Source: Sphingobacteriaceae bacterium GW460-11-11-14-LB5 (GTDB taxonomy: Bacteria > Bacteroidota > Bacteroidia > Sphingobacteriales > Sphingobacteriaceae). From it: a stretch of DNA of 64,000 nucleotides. The notes below the pieces were generated by a model. It had not been told where the DNA came from and did no database searches. It saw only the letters and a program-made list of their open reading frames with translations. Position 1 is the first letter of the stretch. Every line of letters begins with the position of its first letter. The stretch lies in NCBI GenBank assembly GCA_002151545.1, contig CP021237.1, positions 248,001-312,000 of the forward strand, in the 5' to 3' direction. Positions 1 to 8,742 of this stretch are shown piece by piece. The position numbers and the translations under genes were made by a program.

Positions 1-111
1 GCTGTTATGTTGCTGGTGAAACTCATTAATGGCGATATTGAAGCCAGGGATTATAAAAAAGTAATTGTGAACTGCAGTTTAAAAATCCACGAATCTTACG
101 CCATATTATAA
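1..111 (+). CDS. C-terminal fragment of a LacI/GalR-like regulator
   Basis: A frame enters from the left edge and ends with TAA at 109-111, leaving 36 residues. The tail has a leucine-rich helix (MLLVKLINGDIEA) followed by a strand ending in KIHESY. This layout resembles the C-terminus of LacI/GalR effector domains, where a helix of the type LLxxLI is followed by a strand ending near R-E-S. The DNA-binding part lies outside the window, so the family call rests on the tail only. It could regulate the alginate-lyase-like genes that follow, but the intervening 255 bases show no clear operator. Confidence 0.4.
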   Translation, partial: AVMLLVKLINGDIEARDYKKVIVNCSLKIHESYAIL

Positions 112-366
112 AACAAGGTTTTCTAATACTTTAATCGAAAATATTTCAATCGTTGTAACATCAGTTAAACCCCATTTAGCTGTTTTTAAGGTCGTTGTCG
201 TCTGTTTGGGATTACATTTTTGATTAGGTTAGGGTATCAGATCAAGCTAACCCAAGAATAAAAAACAGCGACCAAATTAAATCCGTAATAAACTATCAAG
301 GATAGGATATTGCATTTCACCCGAAAAAAAATCACTAACCAAATTTAAATCTAAACTAAAATTAAC

Positions 367-1242
367 ATGAGTCAGAAAATGAATTCAACGCATTTTATTG
401 CATCACTAGTGCTTATATTTTCCCTTAGCCTTTATGGTTGCCAGAAAGAAAAAGTAGCAGAATCAATCCCCGAAAACATCGATGTTGCCGCGCAATCAAA
501 TGCCAAAGCGACTACAGAAGCTATTCCAAGTAGCATCAATACCGGTTTTACCCATGCCGATGGGACATACACTTATGGCGAAGCCAGTGCCGATTTTGGT
601 GGCGCGACCTTAACGGGCTGGAACGAAAGCAGGGCCTACATTTCGGGTAATTGGGCCAGGGCTACCCTTGCACCTAATTCTGTTTCAAATGGTTTAATCG
701 CAGGTGCTGACATATCAGATGGTTCAGCATACGAGGCTACCTTTAAAGTACGTTTCCATAGCCAGTTCGATTGGAGCAGGGGTGGAAAAGTTGGCTTCGG
801 CTTCCTGATTGGGGAGGGTAATACCGGATGCGACATTGCCAGCGACGGAAACGGAGGAAGTTTACGCTTAATGTGGTACAATACCGGTAGCCGTGTGTTT
901 TTTCAGCCCTATGTTTACCACAGAGATATGGCTGGCCCTTGCGGCGATACCTTCGGCAAGTCTTACCCTTCATCGGGTAGCCTGGTAAAAGGCGATACTT
1001 ATACCGTTCATCTTTATGTGAAAAGCAATACCGGATCGAATAAAAATGGACAGGTACAAGTAATCATCAATGGAACAACGGTATTGGATCAATCTATCCG
1101 CTGGACGACCAACGATGCACAACGTTTGATTAAGAGGTTATCATTCCACAATTTTAGAGGTGGAAAAGATGTAGCCGTTTGGGGCTCAAGCCAAACCAGC
1201 TATATTTATTTCGATGATCTTGTGGTGAATAAGATTCAGTAA
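367..1242 (+). CDS. PL14-like polysaccharide (alginate/glucuronan) lyase lipoprotein
   Basis: Predicted 291-residue lipoprotein. The N-terminus is hydrophobic and ends in a lipobox LYGC with the lipidation cysteine at residue 25, followed by a low-complexity linker. The rest is a single beta-rich domain with FKVRFHSQFDWSRGGKVG near residues 127-142, LRLMWYN, FQPYVYHRD and a late NGQVQVIINGT strand. This pattern resembles the beta-jelly-roll lyases of family PL14 (Chlorella virus vAL-1 and marine-mollusc alginate lyases), where a G-G-K motif and R/K/Y residues line the cleft. The convergent neighbour is a clear PL6 lyase, which supports a role in uronate-polymer degradation at the cell surface. 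Substrate (alginate or glucuronan) is inferred. Start could also be the ATG at 379. Confidence 0.7.
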   Translation: MSQKMNSTHFIASLVLIFSLSLYGCQKEKVAESIPENIDVAAQSNAKATTEAIPSSINTGFTHADGTYTYGEASADFGGATLTGWNESRAYISGNWARATLAPNSVSNGLIAGADISDGSAYEATFKVRFHSQFDWSRGGKVGFGFLIGEGNTGCDIASDGNGGSLRLMWYNTGSRVFFQPYVYHRDMAGPCGDTFGKSYPSSGSLVKGDTYTVHLYVKSNTGSNKNGQVQVIINGTTVLDQSIRWTTNDAQRLIKRLSFHNFRGGKDVAVWGSSQTSYIYFDDLVVNKIQ

Positions 1243-1279
1243 TTTAAAAGATTATCAAGTATAGAATCCTTAAATAAAG

Positions 1280-1391
1280 TCGTCATCTCGACTGAAGCGC
1301 AGCGAAATGGAGAGATCTATAGTATTTAGATTTAGCTTCGCTGAGCACTACGTGGTTCTCGGCTGCGTTGCACTCCGCTCGAAATGACGAC
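1280..1391. repeat. Dispersed imperfect inverted repeat (GTCATCTCGA type)
   Basis: Between two convergent genes. The segment opens with TCGTCATCTCGACTG and closes with CGCTCGAAATGACGA, so its ends are near inverted repeats. The inner part also pairs weakly (AGCGCAGCGAAATGGAGAG against CTCCGCTCG). Partial copies of the right half occur at 8659-8697 and 37128-37172, which identifies it as a dispersed intergenic element rather than a unique terminator. Confidence 0.7.
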
Positions 1392-1488
1392 CTTTTGCCA
1401 ATTTTTAAACAGTTTATGTGCTTTAATTGTTTATCTCGACATGACAATCGCATCCAATGAGTAATTAAAAAATCCCTTTTTTAATCAA

Positions 1489-2655
1489 TTACCGCTTTAC
1501 CACTTCAGCCTTTACATTTTTAAAACGGTTCTCCCCAATGATATTGTCAAAAGGAGCAACACTTTGCATTACTGGTGAAGGGTATCTTTTAATATCGAAT
1601 TTCCCTGTCCAGTCTGCATCCTTACTATCGCCAATCAATATCCCGGTTGTGGCATTCGATAGGGTGTTATTTTTTATCGTACAATTGCTTGCTGCGATAT
1701 AAAAACCAATTTCTTCTTTTCCTTTTGCCATGCCATACATTAACCGAATGGCTGTTTGGATGCCATCAATTTTATTATTGATCACCATGTGCCCCGTTCC
1801 ATTAATCCTAATGCCGCCTGTACCACCTTTAAATGTATTATCGGCAATTACACAATTATGTCCGCCACGCATCACCAGTTCCCCGTCGTTATCTTCGAAA
1901 TAATTGTTCAGGTATTTATTGCCACTGCTTTTATTGCTGATCACTTCGTTTTCGCCATTACAGTGGATAAACCTGTTTTTATGTACAGTACTTTCGGGAC
2001 GCTGATTTCCCAGCAATACCGGGTCTTGACCTACCTGTATGCACTCACCACCATTACCGTTTGGCCAGCTCACCTTCACTTTATCACTAAAAATATTATT
2101 TTCAATCAGCGTAAATTTCGGATAAGATTCTTTGGTGATTTTAACCTGCACATCCTGGTTATCGACATTTGCCACAAAACTACAACCATCTATAACATTA
2201 TTGCTGCCATTACCTGATACGATTACCAAGGGCGTAAACTGCGATTGAACTTGATTTGCAGAAAAATTACAGCCTGATATCCTGCAATTATTGCTGGTGT
2301 TTAGTTCAATGAGCACACCCGTTTTGCTTAGTACCGCATTTTTGAAATTAATCCCCTTTATAAAAATATAATCTCCGGAAATTTTAAAAACCGGTTTAGT
2401 AATGCTCCCTGAAAAAGTAACCAATCCCGATTTCTCTGCACGGATAATAATCGGTTTGGCCAGGCTACCTTTAGCGCTGATGGCTATCGCCCAATTGTTA
2501 TAATTTCCATTTTTAATTTCTACTTCATCGCCCGGAACCAAAATAGATTCAATTGCCTTCAATTCCTTTTCACTGCTGATAAGGTAAACTTTAGCAGCAA
2601 TTTTTTGGGTAAAAACAAGAAAAAAGAAAATATAGGTAACGAATTTTTGGATCAT
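1489..2655 (-). CDS. PL6-family polysaccharide lyase (alginate lyase/chondroitinase B fold)
   Basis: 388 residues with a cleavable signal peptide (about 1-21, ending near IAAK). The body is a right-handed parallel beta-helix with many N-rich turns (ISGCNF, VIDGCSF, VIADNTF, VINNKIDG), typical of PL6. The motif NKSSGNKYLNN carries K242 and the motif LVMRGGHN carries R263. These fit the catalytic Lys/Arg pair of PL6 enzymes, and the 21-residue spacing equals that of K250/R271 in chondroitinase B. The expected reaction is beta-elimination of uronate polymers, most often alginate in Bacteroidota PL6. It lies tail to tail with the PL14-like lipoprotein. At about 388 residues it has a single lyase domain and no second C-terminal helix domain. 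Confidence 0.88.
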   Translation of the reverse strand: MIQKFVTYIFFFLVFTQKIAAKVYLISSEKELKAIESILVPGDEVEIKNGNYNNWAIAISAKGSLAKPIIIRAEKSGLVTFSGSITKPVFKISGDYIFIKGINFKNAVLSKTGVLIELNTSNNCRISGCNFSANQVQSQFTPLVIVSGNGSNNVIDGCSFVANVDNQDVQVKITKESYPKFTLIENNIFSDKVKVSWPNGNGGECIQVGQDPVLLGNQRPESTVHKNRFIHCNGENEVISNKSSGNKYLNNYFEDNDGELVMRGGHNCVIADNTFKGGTGGIRINGTGHMVINNKIDGIQTAIRLMYGMAKGKEEIGFYIAASNCTIKNNTLSNATTGILIGDSKDADWTGKFDIKRYPSPVMQSVAPFDNIIGENRFKNVKAEVVKR

Positions 2656-2925
2656 TTTTAGCAGCTATTTATTGTTCATCAAACATACTAAAGCAAAGGG
2701 GGATATCACACTTACTAAAAGGTTTTTATCAGTAATTTTACAGCCTTTAACCAGTGTATAGGCGGGTTTTAAGACAATTCGTAAATTGAGTTTAAAAAAA
2801 TAAAAGGCGCAAGAAGGCTTTTTTAATTTATTAGGCTTATTTTTGCGCCAAATTATAGAACCACACAGGCGACTAATTCATACCTGTGCGCCTCGACAAT
2901 CATTAGAAAAACTAATATTTTACCA

Positions 2926-3423
2926 ATGACAAACGACAAAAAAGAAATATTCGAAAGCGTAGCACAACGTTTAAAAATTGAAGGTTTTAATGTAGTAAAC
3001 CGTGATGAAACCCGTCCTTGGGGTGGTTTCTTTGTAATAGACGAAGCGCAGGCGCAACAATTTGCCGATACTTATTTTGATGGTTTAAATGTTGAAGACC
3101 TTAAAATTGGTGGTAAATTAAGCCCGAAAATTTTAATCGTTGCACCAAATACACGTCTTTCGTGGCAATATCACCACCGCAGAGCTGAAATCTGGCAAGT
3201 GGTTACGGGTACAGTTGGTATCAAAACCAGCCAAACAGATGAAGAAGGTGAAGTGAAAAAATACGCACCAAAAGACCAGATCAAATTACAACAAGGCGAA
3301 CGCCACCGTTTAATTGGTTTGGAAGACTGGGGTGTTGTGGCTGAAATATGGCAACATACTGATGCTTCAAACCCATCAGATGAAAGCGATATCGTACGTG
3401 TTCAAGACGATTTCGGCAGATAA
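2926..3423 (+). CDS. Cupin protein, mannose-6-phosphate isomerase type II-like
   Basis: 165-residue soluble protein. The RPWGGFFVID motif near residues 27-36 and the cupin core (KILIVAPNTRLSWQYHHRRAE, then QGERHRLIGLEDWGVVAEIWQ) match the C-terminal isomerase domain of type II phosphomannose isomerase/GDP-mannose pyrophosphorylase proteins. The paired histidines in YHHRRAE and GERHR are the expected metal ligands. As a stand-alone domain it probably acts on a phosphorylated sugar in the cytoplasm; similar proteins are often annotated phosphoheptose isomerase, but nothing here proves the substrate. It is a single transcription unit with its own terminator (3442-3477). The 5' leader contains a short ACAGG/CCTGT hairpin around 2863-2888. 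Confidence 0.7.
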   Translation: MTNDKKEIFESVAQRLKIEGFNVVNRDETRPWGGFFVIDEAQAQQFADTYFDGLNVEDLKIGGKLSPKILIVAPNTRLSWQYHHRRAEIWQVVTGTVGIKTSQTDEEGEVKKYAPKDQIKLQQGERHRLIGLEDWGVVAEIWQHTDASNPSDESDIVRVQDDFGR

Positions 3424-3441
3424 TAAAATAATTTAAAAATG

Positions 3442-3477
3442 GAATCCTGTTCTATACCCTGGAACAGGATTCTTTTT
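3442..3477 (+). terminator. Rho-independent terminator after the cupin gene
   Basis: Perfect 11-bp stem GAATCCTGTTC / GAACAGGATTC with a 9-base loop, followed directly by five T residues. It starts 18 bases after the TAA of the cupin gene. Confidence 0.88.
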
Positions 3478-3564
3478 GTCTAAACGCTTAAACCAGCCTA
3501 GTTTTTATACACCATGAAAAACTAAACGCCCTCAAAATACGTTTATATAGCATACACCCCATAC

Positions 3565-4293
3565 ATGATCATCTTCATTTTTTTTCTTTGCCATTGGTTT
3601 TTATCCCTGTTTAGCCAAACCTTTTTCCTTCACCGTTACTCATCACACAAGATGTTTAAAATGGAGCTTTTTTGGGAACGGTTTTTCTACCTGGTATTGC
3701 TGATTTCGCAGGGTTCTTCATTTTTAAACCCGCGTGCATATGCCATTCTGCACCGGATGCACCACGCTTACAGCGACACAGAGAAAGATCCACATTCTCC
3801 ACATTTTTTTAAGGATGTTTTCGGGATGATGATTGCAACGAAAAATATGTACATGAATTACCTGCAATTTAAGATACAGCCAGAACCAGCTTTTCAGGGG
3901 AATTATCCTGAATGGCCGATGGTTGATAAGATTGGAAATTCATGGGCCTGGAGAATTGCATGCGGGCTGTTTTATATCGGCTTTTATGTGGCTTTTGCCA
4001 ATTACTGGTGGATGTATTTATTGTTGCCTATTCACTTTTTAATGGGACCGCTGCATGGCGCAATTGTAAACTGGTGTGGTCATAAATATGGCTATTCAAA
4101 TCACGATAACGACGACCATAGCAAAAATTCATTACCCTGGGATTTCTTGCTGATGGGTGAGCTTTTTCAGAACAACCACCACAAAAAACCAAACAGTCCT
4201 AACTTTGCTACCAAATGGTGGGAATTTGATCCAACCTATCCGGTAATGAAGGTATTGCACTGGATGCGTATTATTAAGATCAGAAAGGTTTAA
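3565..4293 (+). CDS. Acyl-CoA/acyl-lipid desaturase family protein
   Basis: 242-residue integral membrane protein with hydrophobic segments at about 1-18, 33-55 and 125-165. The three histidine boxes of membrane di-iron desaturases are visible: HRYSSH near residue 23, HRMHH near residue 67 and NNHHKK near residue 212. It is shorter than canonical stearoyl-CoA delta-9 desaturases but has the same order of boxes. The expected role is oxygen-dependent insertion of a cis double bond into fatty acyl chains. It lies just upstream of the lipid-modification cluster starting at 4873, whose methyltransferases would need unsaturated acyl chains, so a functional link is plausible. A terminator and a repeat separate the two, so they are not one operon. 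Confidence 0.85.
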   Translation: MIIFIFFLCHWFLSLFSQTFFLHRYSSHKMFKMELFWERFFYLVLLISQGSSFLNPRAYAILHRMHHAYSDTEKDPHSPHFFKDVFGMMIATKNMYMNYLQFKIQPEPAFQGNYPEWPMVDKIGNSWAWRIACGLFYIGFYVAFANYWWMYLLLPIHFLMGPLHGAIVNWCGHKYGYSNHDNDDHSKNSLPWDFLLMGELFQNNHHKKPNSPNFATKWWEFDPTYPVMKVLHWMRIIKIRKV

Positions 4294-4368
4294 GGAGAGG
4301 TTGAAAACATATTTAGCTAATTAATTTGCTACCCTGAGCGTAAGCAAAGGGTTGCTACACAATTATAA

Positions 4369-4398
4369 GGTCTGTGTCTTCACAGACCATTTTTTTTG
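4369..4398 (+). terminator. Rho-independent terminator after the desaturase
   Basis: Perfect 8-bp stem GGTCTGTG / CACAGACC with a TCTT loop, followed by A and a run of eight T. Confidence 0.85.
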
Positions 4399-4549
4399 CC
4401 CTATTTGGTTCACTCAATAGGCCTTGTCTTTTTTCGCCACGGAACCATTGAAATCACGGAATTAACGGTGCAAATTGTCATCTTGAGCCCGTTAAAGGAA
4501 TAGTATAAATTTCATTTGATGATTCTCCTTCGATGCTGTTTCTTGCACA

Positions 4550-4730
4550 GTTTTACCCCATCTAAACCCGACAGCAGCGAAAATCCTTTTTGTTTGCAGC
4601 AACTTTAATACGCGCCGATGCTGAGGCATGAAGCAGCTGTTCATAAGCGCCAAATACCTGGTGCCCGCGCAAAAGTACCTCAAAAAGATTGTAGCGAATG
4701 GCGGGACTGCCCTAGCCGAAACAAACAGCA
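4550..4730 (+). repeat. Dispersed intergenic hairpin repeat, copy A
   Basis: Starts with TAAACCCGACAGCAGCGA and ends with GCGGGACTGCCCTAGCCG. Inside, AATCCTTTTTG (4582-4592) pairs with CAAAAAGATT (4681-4690) with one bulged base, closing a loop of about 90 bases. Reverse-orientation relatives with the same ends are at 30271-30335 and 35551-35640. Short reading frames across it on both strands have no protein-like features. Whether it is transcribed is unknown. The remaining gap of about 570 bases between the desaturase and the DUF1475 gene holds nothing else I can support. Confidence 0.7.
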
Positions 4731-4872
4731 ACATGCTTTTCAAAACACACATTTACTTTTAGCTACGGATGCACGGAAATCACGGAGAATATCCCGGGGT
4801 TTTTACAATAAAATCCTTTTTGCTTATCTTACCGTATATAGGGCAATCTGTTTTAAATAAATTTCCATTCCG

Positions 4873-5202
4873 ATGATCAACTTCCTCAAAATTGTTTTCT
4901 CAGCCTTGTTGGTTTTTATGTGTTATAAGGTAATTGCTACCTCACTGGAGAGTAACCTGTTCGATCAATGGGACTTTCTAGGCAGCATCCCCTGGATGCG
5001 CGCCACATTGTGGGATTTTTATGCTAACATCTTCATTATCACCCTTTGGATGTTTTATAAAGAAAAAAGCATTATTCTTAAAATCTCTATGACCATTTTG
5101 TTCGTATATTTAGGTAGCATAGCAACCTTAGCCTATGTTTTGGTGCATTTATTCAAACTAAAAGATGGCGAAGGTGTTAAAGAATTACTGATTAAGGCAT
5201 AG
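4873..5202 (+). CDS. DUF1475-like small membrane protein
   Basis: 109 residues with three hydrophobic helices (about 5-22, 45-62, 68-92). The spacing and motifs (SLESNLF, PWMRATLWDFYANIF) resemble the DUF1475 family, which is commonly found beside DUF1295 and CFA-type genes. No catalytic residues can be assigned. It is the first gene of a same-strand run (4873-10804), 92 bases before the DUF1295 start, and is probably a membrane partner of the lipid-modifying enzymes downstream. The function is not established. Confidence 0.65.
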   Translation: MINFLKIVFSALLVFMCYKVIATSLESNLFDQWDFLGSIPWMRATLWDFYANIFIITLWMFYKEKSIILKISMTILFVYLGSIATLAYVLVHLFKLKDGEGVKELLIKA

Positions 5203-5294
5203 GATGTAGGATTGAGGGTGTGGGGCTTTTGCTTTGAAGTTTAATAAGCTTGCTCGTTGGGCTTTTTGGCCTTAAACCTTTTACCTTAAACCTT

Positions 5295-6092
5295 ATGCAG
5301 CAAACCAAACATCTACTTATTATAGCCCTCATCTCTCTTATTGCCTGTTGTTTAATTATGGGCCTGGTTTGGCTCTGGGCAAAGAAAATCAAAAATGCCG
5401 GAGTAGTTGATGTTTTTTGGGCGTTGAATTTTCCGGTAATTACGCTGATTACTTTTTTTCTGTCGGACGGATTTGATCCCCGCAAAATTTTAATCTGTGG
5501 TATGTTTTTAATCGCCGAGCTCAGGCTGGGTATGCACCTTTGGCAGCGCGTTATTGGTCATTTAGATGAAGAAGAGGGGCGGTATGCGCAACTTCGTAAA
5601 GAATGGGGCGACAAAGCGGACCGGAATTTCTTTATATTTTTTCAATTTCAGGCGATATCCAATGTTATCCTGGCCATTCCGTTTTTTATTATTACGGCCA
5701 ATCCTTCACAAGCTATTTCTGGTTTAGAATATATTGGCGCTGCGGTTTGGGTAATTGCATTCTTTGGTGAAATGATTGCCGACAGGCAGCTTGCTGCATT
5801 TAAAAAAGATCCGGGTAACAAAGGTAAAGTGTGCGATACCGGATTATGGTACTACAGCCGGCATCCAAACTATTTTTTCGAATGGTTAACCTGGATGGCT
5901 TATTTCATTTTTGCCCTGGCCTCGCCCTGGGGTATTCTGGCGATCATCAGCCCTGCTATTATTTTGTATTTATTAACCCGGGTTACCGGCGTTCCGAATA
6001 ATGAAGAGCAAAACCTACGGAGCAAACCTGTAGCTTATCAGAAATATCAACAAACAACGAGCGCTTTTTTTCCGTGGTTTAAGAAGAAATAA
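5295..6092 (+). CDS. DUF1295 membrane protein (steroid 5-alpha-reductase-like)
   Basis: 265 residues from the ATG at 5295 (MQQTKHLL). An upstream TTG at 5250 is in frame, but the extra residues look like untranslated leader. There are six or seven transmembrane helices. The C-terminal half has GKVCDTGLWYYSRHPNYFFEW, the characteristic RHPNYxxE motif of DUF1295 and of isoprenylcysteine methyltransferase/5-alpha-reductase-like enzymes. This motif binds a nucleotide or SAM cofactor near the membrane face. Expected activity is reduction or modification of a lipid double bond. In other phyla DUF1295 proteins are encoded with CFA-type enzymes, DUF1365 and the FAD protein, as here. It ends 46 bases before the first CFA gene. 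Confidence 0.85.
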   Translation: MQQTKHLLIIALISLIACCLIMGLVWLWAKKIKNAGVVDVFWALNFPVITLITFFLSDGFDPRKILICGMFLIAELRLGMHLWQRVIGHLDEEEGRYAQLRKEWGDKADRNFFIFFQFQAISNVILAIPFFIITANPSQAISGLEYIGAAVWVIAFFGEMIADRQLAAFKKDPGNKGKVCDTGLWYYSRHPNYFFEWLTWMAYFIFALASPWGILAIISPAIILYLLTRVTGVPNNEEQNLRSKPVAYQKYQQTTSAFFPWFKKK

Positions 6093-6138
6093 TTGAATTC
6101 TTCAAAAACCCTTAAACCTTTTAACCTTCTACCTTAAA

Positions 6139-7170
6139 ATGTGGTACGATAAACTTTTAGAAAACGACAAACTTCCGGATACGGCATTGCGTATCGGCAT
6201 CAGAAAATTATGCAAACAACGCCTGGATGATGAAACGCTGGGCAACGAAGAATTACAGCAGGAAAAATTTATGGACCTGGTTGCCGAGCTTAAACAATCG
6301 CCTATCGCGGTAAATACGGCCGATGCCAACGAACAGCATTATGAATTACCTACCGCATTTTTTCAGTATTGCCTTGGCAAAAACTTAAAATACAGTAGTG
6401 GTTACTGGAAAGCAGGCGTTAAAGATATAGATACCTCGGAGGATGATATGCTGGCCCTAACCTGCAAAAGGGCCGACTTGCAGAATGGCCAAAATGTTTT
6501 GGAACTGGGCTGTGGCTGGGGCTCGCTTTCGCTTTATATGTCGGCAAAGTTTCCGGAGAGTACTTTTACCGTCGTATCTAATTCTGCTACACAGAAAATT
6601 TTTATTGATGAAACGGCGAAACAGCGCGGCATACAGAACCTAACGGTTTTAACTGCCGATATGAATACGTTTACGATAGCCGATACATTCGATCGGGTAG
6701 TTTCGGTAGAAATGTTTGAGCACATGCGTAACTATAAATTCCTGTTAAACAAGGTGGCTTCCTTTATGAAACCTGATGGCAAGTTATTCGTGCACATATT
6801 TACCCACAAAACCCTAGCTTACAAGTTTGAGGTGATTGACGAAACCGACTGGATGAGTAAATACTTTTTTACAGGCGGTATTATGCCTTCCAATCACCTG
6901 TTTTTTTACTTTAACGACGACCTCAAGATCGATAAACATTGGGTAGTAAATGGAACCAATTACGGTAAAACCTCCGAAGCCTGGTTAAGCAATATGGACA
7001 AACATAAAAAGGAAATCATGCCTATTTTAGAAACGACCTACGGTAAAGATCAGGCGGTAAAATGGTGGGTTTACTGGCGGTTATTTTACATGTCCTGCGC
7101 CGAACTGTTCAATTACAATAAAGGGAATGAATGGATGGTGTGCCATTATTTATTTGAAAAGAATAAATAA
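6139..7170 (+). CDS. CFA synthase-family SAM methyltransferase (first copy)
   Basis: 343 residues, short for the cyclopropane-fatty-acyl-phospholipid synthase family (usually 380-420). The family entry motif EQHYELPTAFFQYCLG appears near residue 65, with SSGYW. The SAM-binding glycine loop is VLELGCGWGSLS near residue 120, and the acidic/active-site strand is VSVEMFEHMRN near residue 190. It lacks the N-terminal lipid-handling domain seen in the second copy at 9566. The enzyme should transfer a methyl(ene) group from SAM to unsaturated acyl chains of membrane lipids. The two diverged copies in one cluster suggest sequential or different chemistry rather than simple redundancy. Product (cyclopropane, methyl-branched or furan precursor) cannot be read from sequence. 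Confidence 0.87.
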   Translation: MWYDKLLENDKLPDTALRIGIRKLCKQRLDDETLGNEELQQEKFMDLVAELKQSPIAVNTADANEQHYELPTAFFQYCLGKNLKYSSGYWKAGVKDIDTSEDDMLALTCKRADLQNGQNVLELGCGWGSLSLYMSAKFPESTFTVVSNSATQKIFIDETAKQRGIQNLTVLTADMNTFTIADTFDRVVSVEMFEHMRNYKFLLNKVASFMKPDGKLFVHIFTHKTLAYKFEVIDETDWMSKYFFTGGIMPSNHLFFYFNDDLKIDKHWVVNGTNYGKTSEAWLSNMDKHKKEIMPILETTYGKDQAVKWWVYWRLFYMSCAELFNYNKGNEWMVCHYLFEKNK

Positions 7171-7262
7171 TGTAAGAGGTAAGATGGAAAATGATGGCTG
7201 CTAAATTTCCATCTTCCATCTCACATCTTCCGTCATCAATATTACATTGTCCATCTTACATT
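7171..7262. repeat. GTAAGATGGAAAATG-type inverted repeat
   Basis: After the stop codon the DNA reads GTAAGAGGTAAGATGGAAAATG and then CCATCTTCCATCTCACATCTTCC, CCATCTTACATTTTTC. The two halves are complementary and can form a long imperfect hairpin. The same words recur at 10805-10885, 15654-15690 and inside the tandem array at 42851-43425. It probably ends or attenuates transcription between cluster genes, but no T-run follows. Confidence 0.55.
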
Positions 7263-7269
7263 TTTCATT

Positions 7270-8514
7270 ATGAAAACTCTCGCCATCATTGGCTCAGGAA
7301 TAGCAGGCATGGGTTGTGCCCATAAACTGCAACACAAATATGATATTACGCTTTTCGAAGAAGCCGGTTATATTGGCGGACATACCAATACGATCACACT
7401 AGAAGAGGATGGTAAACCTATTTATCTGGATACTGGTTTTATGGTTTTTAACTATCAGACTTACCCAAACCTGACTGAAATGTTTGCAGAAATCGATGCA
7501 CCGGTCATTAAAACCGATATGTCTTTCAGTGTTCAGTTTCTGCCTAAAAAGTTAGAATATAGCGGTTCGGGTTTAAACCATTTATTTGCGCAACGCAAAA
7601 ACCTGTTTAACATTTCCTACCTGAAAATGCTGATACAGATTAATCGTTTCAACAAACAAAGTGTCGAGATTCTCGATAATCCAGTATATCAGGATTATTC
7701 TATTGGAAGGTTTTTTAAGGAGTTTGGTTACAGCGATGATATGCTTTGGCAATACCTGATTCCGATGAGTGCTGCAGTGTGGAGTGCGCCAATGGAACAG
7801 ATTCTGGATTTCCCTGCCGTTACCCTCATCCGTTTCTTTAAAAATCATGGCTTTTTGGGTTTAGATACCCAGCATCAGTGGTACACCCTGCAAAATGGTA
7901 GTCAGTCCTACCGTGAAAAACTGATTGCACCTTTCCGCGATCGGATTAAAATCAACCATAAAATTATTTCAGTCAAACGATTAGAGAACGGTAAAGTTGA
8001 AGTCGAAAACGATAAAGGTGAAGTATTCGAATTCGATCAGGTGATTATGGCTACTCATGCCGACCAGACTTTCGAAATTGTGAAAGATAAAACGGATTTA
8101 GAAACTGAACTGCTTTCTAAATTCAAATATCAATTGAATAAAGCAGTGGTACATACCGATGAAAAACAGATGCCTGAAGCCAGGTTAGCCTGGAGTAGCT
8201 GGAATTACCGCGTAGAAAAACAGGGCGATAAGTTATTGCCGAGTACCATTTATTGGATGAATAACCTGCAGGGTGTTTCTAAAAAACAAAATTACTTTGT
8301 TTCCATTAACCCGACCGGAACCTTAAACCCTGATAAGGTTATTAAAGAAATCGATTACCATCATCCTTTGTTTGATGTTTCGGCCATGCAGGCGCAAGCG
8401 CAATTGCACAAGTTAAACGATAAGGGACCGATATATTATTGTGGTAGCTATTTTAAATATGGTTTTCATGAAGATGCGTACAAAAGTGCGGTTGATTTAT
8501 GCATAGAGTTATAG
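7270..8514 (+). CDS. FAD-dependent amine-oxidase-like protein (COG2907 type)
   Basis: 414 residues. It opens with an FAD-binding Rossmann motif, IIGSGIAGMGCAHKL, and EEAGYIGGHTNTI, typical of flavin amine oxidase/desaturase-like proteins. The C-terminus carries the second FAD contact, YYCGSYFKYGFHEDA. The mid-region motif SAAVWSAP and PVTLIRFFKNHGFL-type sequence are characteristic of the group found beside DUF1365 and CFA synthase. In alphaproteobacteria homologous amine-oxidase/DUF1365/CFA clusters are known as targets of the sigma-E/ChrR singlet-oxygen response and have been linked to furan fatty acid formation. The specific reaction here is inferred: oxidation of a lipid intermediate. No signal peptide, so cytoplasmic and probably membrane-associated. 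Confidence 0.85.
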   Translation: MKTLAIIGSGIAGMGCAHKLQHKYDITLFEEAGYIGGHTNTITLEEDGKPIYLDTGFMVFNYQTYPNLTEMFAEIDAPVIKTDMSFSVQFLPKKLEYSGSGLNHLFAQRKNLFNISYLKMLIQINRFNKQSVEILDNPVYQDYSIGRFFKEFGYSDDMLWQYLIPMSAAVWSAPMEQILDFPAVTLIRFFKNHGFLGLDTQHQWYTLQNGSQSYREKLIAPFRDRIKINHKIISVKRLENGKVEVENDKGEVFEFDQVIMATHADQTFEIVKDKTDLETELLSKFKYQLNKAVVHTDEKQMPEARLAWSSWNYRVEKQGDKLLPSTIYWMNNLQGVSKKQNYFVSINPTGTLNPDKVIKEIDYHHPLFDVSAMQAQAQLHKLNDKGPIYYCGSYFKYGFHEDAYKSAVDLCIEL

Positions 8515-8522
8515 AGTAGTTA

Positions 8523-8697
8523 CGTCATTCCCAACTTGATTGGGAATCACGATTGCCCATCGAAGATAATCGTAACGCTTTAGTCTGGCTTGTATCTTGT
8601 ATTAAGATTCCCGCCTGCGCGGGAATGACGTTAAGTTAGCGAGCGCGCCCTGGATATAGATTTCTCGACTGCGTTGCACTTCGCTCGAAATGACGAA
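8523..8697. repeat. Two dispersed repeat elements in tandem
   Basis: CGTCATTCCC at 8523-8532 is an exact inverted match to GGGAATGACG at 8621-8630, bounding a roughly 108-base element that also has internal TGATTGGGAATC and GATTCCCGC words. A second element follows at 8659-8697, AGATTTCTCGACTGCG to CTCGAAATGACGA, matching the right half of the 1280-1391 repeat. These fill the 228-base gap between the FAD gene and the DUF1365 gene. Confidence 0.65.
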
Positions 8698-8742
8698 CTC
8701 AAAATGGAGACATGAACTATAAATTTCGTAAATTGTAATATA

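Noticed and set aside
4492..4860. Two short frames over the 4550 repeat
   Set aside because: They run through a dispersed repeat on opposite strands and show no conserved protein features.
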